Under the pieces are notes generated by a model. That model did not search any database, was not told the DNA's origin, and saw nothing but the letters and a program-made list of their open reading frames with translations. A stretch of DNA of 64,000 nt from assembly GCA_037126765.1 (NCBI GenBank), contig JBBCBC010000032.1, positions 682,001-746,000 on the forward strand, given 5' to 3'. Shown here piece by piece: positions 56,521 through 64,000 of this stretch (the stretch's first letter is position 1; the number at the start of each line of letters is the position of its first letter). The translations under genes were made by a program, and so were the position numbers. This stretch comes from Stenogyne calaminthoides. Its lineage: Eukaryota > Streptophyta > Magnoliopsida > Lamiales > Lamiaceae.

Positions 56521-58132
56521 AGAGTGGTGAAAGTGCAATGTATTATTATTATCTGTCTTTGAAGGAACCACTCACAGGTGAAAAAGCTCTACAAGATGCA
56601 AGCTGGATTCAAGCCATGCAAGAAAAACTAGAGCAGTTTGAGAGAAATCAAGTTTGGGAACTTATAGACAGACCAACTCATCAAGATGTGATTGGTACTA
56701 AGTGGGTCTTCAAGAACAAGAAGGATGAGCACAATGTGATAACAAAAAATAAGGCAAGACTTGTTGCTAAGGGATATTCACAATCAGAAGGGATTGATTA
56801 TGATGAAACCACCAGTCGCTCTCCTGGAAGCCATTCGGCTGATTCTGGCTTATGCTGCTCATAGGGGATTTACTGTGTATCAGATGGATGTAAAGAGTGC
56901 ATTCTTAAACGGGGTACTAGCTGAGGAAGTTTATGTTGAACAACCTCCTGGTTTTGAAATGAGCAACCAAGTGTACCGTTTAAGAAAAGCTCTTTATAGA
57001 CTTAAACAGACTCCCAGAGCTTGGTATGATACACTATCTCAGTTCTTGACAGAAAATGGATCACCAAAGTATTAATTGATAGGACCTTGTTCAGAATTGA
57101 AAACAGTGAAGATATTCTGATGGTTCAGATCTACGTGGACGACATAATCTTTGGTTCTCCCAATCAGAAGCTATGCGAGAAATTTAGTAAACTGATGCAA
57201 GGGAAATTTGAGATGTCCATGATGGATCAGATGAGCTACTTTCTAGGTCTTCAAGTCAAACAAGCTCACACTGGGATCTTCATCTGCCAGGCGAAGTACA
57301 CAAGGAATTTGTTGGCTAAGTATGGTGTTCAGAATTGCAAGGAAGCCAGAATTCCAATGATGACTTCTTTCAAAATGGACCCAGATGAAGGTGGTAAGAA
57401 AACTAATCAGAAAGCGTATAGAGCTTTGATTGGATCTTTACTATACCTGACTGTCAGCAGACCAGATATAACATTCGCAGTAGATGTATGTGCCAGATTT
57501 CAGGCAAATCCGAAGCAAAGCCAATTGGAAGTAGCTAAGCGGATTCTTAAGTATCTGAAGGGTACTGTAAATCTCGGTTTGTGGTATCCAGCAGATGATA
57601 ATCTAGAGCTTAGTGGGTACTCTGATTCTGATTATGGAGGTTGCAGGATAGACATAAAATCAACCTCGGGTACCTGTCAATTTTTGGGAAGTAAGCTGGT
57701 CTCTTGGTTCTCAAAGAAGCAGATATCTGTTGCCACATCTACTACTGAGCAGAATATATGGCCGCAGGAAGCTGTTGCTCCCAACTGCTCTGGCTATGTC
57801 AGCAGCTGAGGGATTATAACATTGTAGCTACGAATATGCCTATCTTCTGTGACAGTAATAGCGCAATTGCCATCACTCAGAACCCAGTTCTACACACGAG
57901 ATGCAAGCATGTGGACATCATACATCACTTTATAAGAGACCATGCAGAAAAGAAAAACAGAAGAATGGAAAAGATCCATACTGATAAGCAAAGAGCTGAC
58001 ATCTTAATCAAGCCCCTAGCTGAGGTCAGATTCAGAGAACTATGTAATGAGCTAGGACTACTGGACTTAGGAGAAGAAGCACCAGATTACTTTGGTGGAT
58101 TAATCTCTAACACCAGATGGTTAAGAGACTGA
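56521..58132 (+). pseudogene. pol: Reverse transcriptase and RNase H of element W
   Basis: RT starts with WIQAMQEKLEQFERNQVWEL and GTKWVFKNKKDE, shifts frame near 56810, then FTVYQMDVKSAFLNGVLAEE and EVYVEQPPGFE. After a stop at 57073 the frame resumes with the catalytic IYVDDIIFGSP (about 57130-57162), SRPDITFAVDVCARFQANP and RNase H YSDSDYGGCRIDIKSTSG. A one-base loss after TSTTE (about 57750) shifts frame; the rest (MAAGSCCSQLLW, FCDSNSAI, RCKHVDIIHHFIRDH) follows to the stop at 58130. Confidence 0.9.
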
Positions 58133-59013
58133 TCAGGAAAGGAAGACAGATGAAGGGGGAACTTCATCTGATCAGAGAATATCAGTTGGGAACTGATCAG
58201 AGAAAAATGTCAGTTGAGGACTCCAACTGACTAAGGGCTTCAGATCAGAAGGAAGCTGATCTGAGGAATAAAACATTGTTGGGAAAACTTTACTTAGGAT
58301 TAGGCTACACAGAAAGGTCAACGGGAATCAGATTAGTCAGACTTGACAAATGTGGTAACTGATTGATTACAATATCAGTCAGTCAGATATGTTTTTCTGA
58401 TCTCGTTTATATGTTCTTATATCACCTGATATGTGTTATCTGTTTTAGCTAGTCATCTGAGCTTATCTATATCTGTGTGATCATTGTTGTGCACATTACT
58501 TTATGACACATTAAATGCGGACGTGGGATTTATGTATTAAATGCTTTTATTGCGAGTTTTTAAGTCCAAAAGTCTGCAGCCTCTTAATCCTCAACTTGAT
58601 TTTACAAAAATATTCGTGCACAATATTTTCCCTCCTATCTATTTAAACCCTAACACTAGTTTGAGAAAAACGTTTTCATCTACTTATCTCCAAATTCTCA
58701 GACTTCAAAAAAATTTACCAAAACCCTCCGATTCAAAAAGTGATTCAATCTACAATCTTACAAACTCCAAATTGCTTACTTTGGTAATTTTTTTAAATGT
58801 CTCGAACATTCATATGCTAGGGTTATAAGTTTCGTATATATGCTTCTTTTGTGTACAAGATTGAACTGAACTCATATTTTTTTTTATCAATACGGTTATT
58901 TGGAATAGATACTCATATGAATGTTTCACATCTTGTTATTTCACGCTTGGAATTGCTTAGATGTATGTAAACTTTCATAGCCCTAATTTTTGCAAATTTA
59001 TGCGTTTACAGAC
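58133..59013. other. Spacer between pol and the 3' ORF of W
   Basis: This 880-bp AT-rich spacer begins with several ATCAG/CTGAT-rich short repeats (58130-58450). It contains no convincing gene. It could hold the promoter or splice acceptor for the 3' ORF. Confidence 0.5.
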
Positions 59014-62000
59014 ATGGCAACTTCTAAGACATCCACTGAGAATTGTGACTATACTTCTATGGTTAAACAAGTAATTGACGAGAAGTACATCATATTCAAC
59101 ACTACCAACGATCCAGAATCAAAGGAGATCTTGGATTGCCTTAGAGCATGTGGCCTCGAGCAATTTTGTTTCCGACACTTGAGTAGTGTGTACATCATAG
59201 AGTCTCTGGAATTTTTGAGAAAGTTGAACGAGACTGAGAACAAATATTTATACTCGTTTGTCGGAGGAAACATAATCAATGTCACCAACGAAGACCTTGG
59301 ACGTATATTTGGGTTGCCCACAGGACAGAACTATCCAGATGAGTTCACCGCGGGGATGTCAGACAAGGAATATTTACAGAAAGTGCTGCTCAGGTCAGGG
59401 AACATTTCAAACATCACCAATGTCAAGGTTCCCTACCTGAAGAGAAAATACAGATTGCTCTTTGAAATCGTGTCAAGAATAATTCTGGGAATTGCTTTCA
59501 GCCCAGATGCCCTAACTCAATAGAAGAAGCATGTCATGACTGCTATTATTGAGAAAACTCCCGACATGAACTGGATGGGGCTATTTAAGAATCGATTGCT
59601 ACAAGAAACCTCTAAATTTGTAGTGAATGACAAGAATCAAGTGGTGTTGTCCAAGAACATCCGCAACATTCACAAAGTCTCAATGATTCTTGCTGATAAA
59701 CTGCCAAATTATCCTTGGTCTGAGGCTGGAAGAAAGCCATATCCAGAGAAATTCTAGGCTTTACTGCACAAAGACGAAGAATTATCAGGCCAACGGGATG
59801 ACGACCTGACTCCCTATGTGCCCAAGAGCAAGAAGGACAAGGGTCCTGCCTCTTCTGTGCAGTCTGAGGCACAAGGCCAACCCAAGGCGAGAGTCTTCAA
59901 GAGGAAGCAGCTGGCCAGCAAATCTACTAGGGCAACTGAAGATGTGAGTGAGAAACGTCAGAAAAAGCTCACTACAATGATGCCGGAGAAGGTGGGGATG
60001 CCGTCTGGAGGTCTTAGAGATGAAGACAGTGATGTTGAAATTATGGAATCTGGTGAGACATTGATCGAACCCATGCTGGTGAGGAGACCGTTGTGAGTTC
60101 TGAACGCACGGTCTGTACCAAGCAATAGCTGACGATTGTGGAAGAACCTGGTCAGATGGAGACCGGTGGGCAAGAAGATGTTCAGCCTGAAGAAGCTTAA
60201 GATGAATCTGAACCTTCTGACTCAGCACATAAGAGTTCTCTTTTCAAAGGTCATGAACCCACACACTACCCCAGATCACCCACTCCTCCATCCCCTCACC
60301 CTGATGCACCCTTACCTTTACCTTCGCCACCCAGATCCCCAATTCTATATGCCCAACCTGAACCTATCACATCAGAATCCACTCCAGCCATTGAGGCCCA
60401 ACCTCCAGTACTCGCTCAACCTAACTTGCCTCAATCTGAGCCTACTGGACCTCAATCTGAACCCACCTCTATCCCTTCACCTGCCCCTCCACAGATTGTG
60501 GTTGAGTCTGAGCCATTCAGGGAAGCCACTCCGGACATACGGACGGCTCAGCAGAAGGCCATGTTTGTATCTATCACCCACAACCCATTCAACACAAAAA
60601 CTGTATTCGAATCTCCTGAACCAGAGAAACCGATTGTCAAATTTCTGAGGAGAAGGGTTGAAAATTTTCTAACCAAGCACTATTCTTTTCTAGTAGATCA
60701 TACGGGAGTGCAAAAGATTGTTTCAGATGCTCTATTCTGAAGGGATGTTCGACTACAACACATCCAGGACTTTTTGTTAGCTCTGGATGTATACGGGCGA
60801 GATGAGTTTGTTGACCTGGAGCTGAGGATGAAGAATTTGACAGGTGTAGGAAGTGCTACTGAGTTAGCAATAGACGCTGATGTCGCTAGATTGGTCAACA
60901 AACTGATGGGTTATCCGGAGATTGAAATTGAGGAAGTAGGCGGTCAGTCAGAATGAGACATTGAGTATGCTGCCGATGAACCAGTCGAGGGTGCAACAAA
61001 TGAGACCCTGACTGGTGAGGCACAAACATCTGCTCCCGTCTTCGTGATTACGCCTGAAACCCTAGATAAAGTTTCCACATCTATTTTGGATGGGGTAAAG
61101 ACTTCTGTTGAAACTCAGTTCAACACACTTGCTGCAAACTTGCTTATTCAAATGGATGAAAGAACTAAGCAGTTGGTTGAAGCTAAGAGGAATCAGACAG
61201 CGAAGAAGCTATCAGAAATGCATTCTGAAATTGCCTTAAGAAAAATGGGTAGAGTAGAAACTATGATGAAAAAGGTGGGCCTGGAGGTGTCTATGTTATC
61301 AGATGTCAGAGTTCTTCTGGAAGAAGCGTATAAATCTCTGATGCAGGCGGACTCCTGTTTTTAAGCCTCAGTCAGGAGGTTTGAGGTTTCTGTATCTGTT
61401 GCCAAGAAGGCATTGGAGGACGTTGTCTCAAAAATGCTTGGACCACCTCCATCTTCTACCTCAACTGTCAAGATAGAATCATTGGAGGTAGAAGACCTAA
61501 AGAAGGAAATGCTGACCCTTTTCACGACCTTGGAAAAGAACATCCGACTTCTTTTTTATGCAACCAAAAAGGGGGAAGGAAGAGATGAGGCTGAAGCTGG
61601 TACATCAGAAAAACTCCAAGAAGGTCAAGGTCAGCTAACTATAGTGACTACTGCTCCTGCTGCTGCTGCACCAACTCAGGCTACGGAACTAGCAGATACT
61701 GAACTAGCTGAGTTGTTTTCAACAACTGAAGAGCACACTAAGCAGCTTGATCTTCAAGATAAAGCTATTTATGAGCAAAAATCAGATTTGGTGGATCTGA
61801 CCTCAAGAGTTGACAGGATTGAAGATTTTTCATCAACAGTTTAGAAATGACTACAAACTGAGGAAGAAGCCAAGAATTTGGAATTAGCAAGGAAGCTTGA
61901 AGAAGAATTCGCTTCAGAATTAGTTGAAGCAATAAGTGAGAAAAAGAACATGCAGAAAGGAAAGCAAGCTAAAGAAGTCAAGAAGAAGACAGTTGTGACA

Positions 62001-62613
62001 AGATCTGAACTTCTTCTCACCTCTGAGCAAATAAAAGAGCAACAGGATCAGATCAAGAGAAGAAAGGTCATGGAAGATGCTCTCTGAAGGAAGAAGTTGC
62101 GTGAAGCAGGAGGTCTGGACAGAGCCTTTAGAAGGAAGCAGAAGAAGAAGGATGTTGTGACCGGTGCAGAATCTGATGACAAGTGGATTGAACGAGCCTT
62201 TCCTGCCAGCATGGATGATATACTTATTTGCAGGGAGGATCTTCACAAAACCATGGAGGATCATAAAGACTGATTGGTTATGTGATGTCTTTATGATACA
62301 ACGAGTACCAGAAGAGAAAGATGATATGTTATTTGACGAAATCTTTCTGGACTGGCTGGAAGCGAAATATCTAACTTTCTATCAAGAGGTCATGAAAGAA
62401 GGACAGATTATGACGTTGAGACCTTCTGCTCCCAGATATGAATTCCTGATGCCTCCTCTGAAAAGAAACAAATACGATCCAGTTGCGTTCAGACAAGCTT
62501 ATATCGATGCACTGGAAAGAGGAAACATAATTAAGGAAAATCGCCAGAAGGAAGTACTCAAGAGGATGTACGACATATTTCAAGTTCCTGAAGGCATGAG
62601 GGACAAAAAGTAA
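59014..62613 (+). pseudogene. Extra 3' coding region (env-like position) of element W
   Basis: The ATG at 59014 (MATSKTSTENCDYTSMVKQV) opens a region of roughly 1200 codons. The first 170 residues are open and show NVTNEDLGRIFGLPTGQ (about 59269-59320), a motif seen in proteins annotated as putative plant transposon protein, and LKRKYRLLFEIVSRIILGIA, which matches the X region. A TAG at 59521 (likely from CAG) is followed by the same frame (MTAIIEKTPDMNWMGLF). Then come a basic segment (KSKKDKG, KRKQLASKS), a Pro-rich segment (60240-60500), and long helical, probably coiled-coil regions (61044-61844, 61878-62087). The C-terminus has LPPLKRNK-like and VPEGMRDKK segments to 62613. Several stops are TAG or TGA at positions that fit CAG or CGA. 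No signal peptide or membrane anchor is obvious, so envelope function is not supported. Confidence 0.75.
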
Positions 62614-62815
62614 GCAGAAGACTGACTCTTAGGACATAATGTTAGCTAATACTTTTGCAAATCATTTATGTACTTGTAAGATACAAATCTATCAATGGAA
62701 TGAGTTACCTATTTTCTGATCCTAAGACATCATCTCAATGTCTTCTGATTTTTGTCTCTTATCTTTACTTTCTTTCTGCTTATCCATTTTTCTGATTTAT
62801 TGTTTTAGTTCCATC
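62614..62815. other. Untranslated 3' segment of element W
   Basis: A short pyrimidine-rich, AT-rich stretch leads to the polypurine tract. No gene is seen. Confidence 0.6.
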
Positions 62816-62829
62816 AAAAAGGGGGAAAT
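62816..62829 (+). promoter_or_regulatory. Polypurine tract of element W
   Basis: AAAAAGGGGGAAAT directly precedes the 3' LTR, identical to the Y tract on the other strand. Confidence 0.9.
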
Positions 62830-64000
62830 TGTTGGGAAATTTAGGATTTTGATGGAAGTTCTAAAACAGGTTGTAATAGGACCAGTCTGACCTGTTAGCT
62901 GACTGATGATCTAGATATCAGATTAGGATGACCACCTGAGATGTATAGACAACTGATGTAACAAGATAGGTCACATATTGAGGGGGAACTCAATATGTAT
63001 AGGTTCGGAAGATCAGAAGACCTACATCAGAAAGGGAGAAGTTAAGTCTGCAAGTTGTGCTAAGACAACCTGCATCAGAAGACTCAATCAGGTAGACTGA
63101 TCAGCTTGAACTGATCAGGTCAGCTCTTATATGGTATTCACAAAAAGGACACCAAGACATATAACACAAGCATCAGACACGAAGAATGTCAACCTAAGTT
63201 GGTAAATCAAACACTGAATAAGTGTACTTGATAACCAATGAGAGCAAGACACGTATGTACGGAGCTGACATTGCAGGACGAGGTGTTAAAGGGTCCAACG
63301 CTAGAAAGGACAAGCTTGCATGCTTTCGGCCATGCCGCCTCTACACACATCAAATCGGACCTGCAAACCTACCTAAAATAGAACAAAATTCGAATTGCTC
63401 TCCAACGGCTAGTTCGATTTCATGTCTATATATATGGGATCAAACCTTCATAGTAAGGTTACGGAAATTATCATCAAGCTCAAGCTATAAAGATTTCCGC
63501 AGGAAGAACACAAACTCAAGATTTATTCTTAAGTGTTCATCCCATTGTTCTTAGCATATAATACTTATCCTCCAGCCTTAGGCTACTTAGAAGATATGAT
63601 AGAATTCCAGTTGGAACATTACAAATCTTATACCAAAACAAAAGTTAGGTTAAGTTTGTTATAACAAGATTTCAGTCTAGGGTTTCTAGATCTGATCTTT
63701 GGGATTGGTTGAGTGAGAAATCGTGAAACATCTGTTGGTTGTACTGTGTTGGACTAACACATTAAACTAAGTCCAGTTGGTTAGGTGCCCCTGCTGATAG
63801 GGAAGAGTGGACGTAGGACAAGTTTTCCGAACCACTATAAATCTGTGTGCATTTATCTTGCTTTACACTCAACTGCACACTACCTGTTATCTGCATGCAT
63901 ATTCCATCTGGTTCAGATTAGCATCAAGTTACTTAACTGATCAACTCGACACCTTAGTCATCTGATCTTAAAACAGATAGCACCGGAATCTATTTGAGTA
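62830..64000 (+). repeat. 3' LTR of element W (truncated by the window end)
   Basis: It begins TGTTGGGAAATTTAGG and follows the 5' LTR closely without the Z insert. About 240 bp would lie beyond the window. Confidence 0.92.

Larger units (their letters stand above)
49744..64000 (+). mobile_element. Ty1/copia element W (Sirevirus-like), runs off the window
   Basis: W has a 5' LTR 49744-51982 (with a solo Z LTR inside), primer-binding site, gag, protease, integrase, RT, RNase H, an extra 3' coding region, polypurine tract and the start of the 3' LTR at 62830. All parts are on the + strand. The likely left target duplication is CTAAC at 49739-49743; the right one lies beyond the window. Stops and frameshifts disable gag, pol and the 3' region. 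Its protein sequence differs clearly from X/Y and Z, so it is a separate family. Confidence 0.93.

Noticed and set aside
59014..62613. A true viral envelope gene in W
   Set aside because: Position is envelope-like, but no signal peptide, cleavage site or membrane anchor is visible; coiled-coil and basic regions dominate.

Overview
The window is eukaryotic plant DNA, and almost all of it is nested transposable elements. The evidence is Ty1/copia gag-pol reading frames with plant-type primer-binding sites, a CACTA (En/Spm) transposon with TNP2-type transposase exons, and a decayed SGS3-like RNA-silencing gene with introns. The sequence points to a eudicot; I cannot name the species. I see no intact host gene, rRNA, tRNA or CRISPR array.

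Layout. (1) 150-1450: remains of an SGS3-like gene, + strand. (2) 1580-34530: Ty1/copia element 'Z', + strand, with its 5' LTR, gag, protease and integrase; it is cut off before the reverse transcriptase. (3) 3346-32046: a ~14.4 kb copia element 'X', - strand, inserted in the gag of Z with a 5-bp target duplication (ACAAC). (4) 11022-25301: element 'Y', a ~14.3 kb member of the same family, also - strand, inserted in the reverse transcriptase of X with a 5-bp duplication (ACCTC). X and Y are therefore one family nested in itself, each with both LTRs. (5) 34531-42338: a jumble of LTR fragments: two copies of LTR 'Q' in opposite orientation, an LTR 'P' with its primer-binding site, a probable Gypsy-like LTR, and a hAT-type MITE inside the second Q copy. 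(6) 42423-49053: a complete CACTA transposon with terminal inverted repeats, ACA target duplication, a TNP1-like fragment and a decayed TNP2 transposase. (7) 49744 to the window end: copia element 'W', + strand, with LTRs, gag, pol and a long extra 3' reading frame; a solo LTR of Z sits inside its 5' LTR.

X, Y and W are long copia elements that carry an additional coding region between RNase H and the 3' LTR, as known for the Sirevirus (Maximus/SIRE) lineage. The extra region has the same overall design in both families. All the elements are disabled by stops, frameshifts or nested insertions; the X RT-RNase H segment is the best preserved frame.

The most unusual signal is a sequence-quality pattern. 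In large parts of X and Y the trinucleotides CAG and CTG are replaced by CGG, CCG, CG or CGA relative to sister copies in this window, and many frameshifts fall at these sites. This looks like systematic miscalling at methylated CHG sites rather than evolution, so the apparent decay of X and Y may be partly artificial. I found no convincing undescribed defence or metabolic system.
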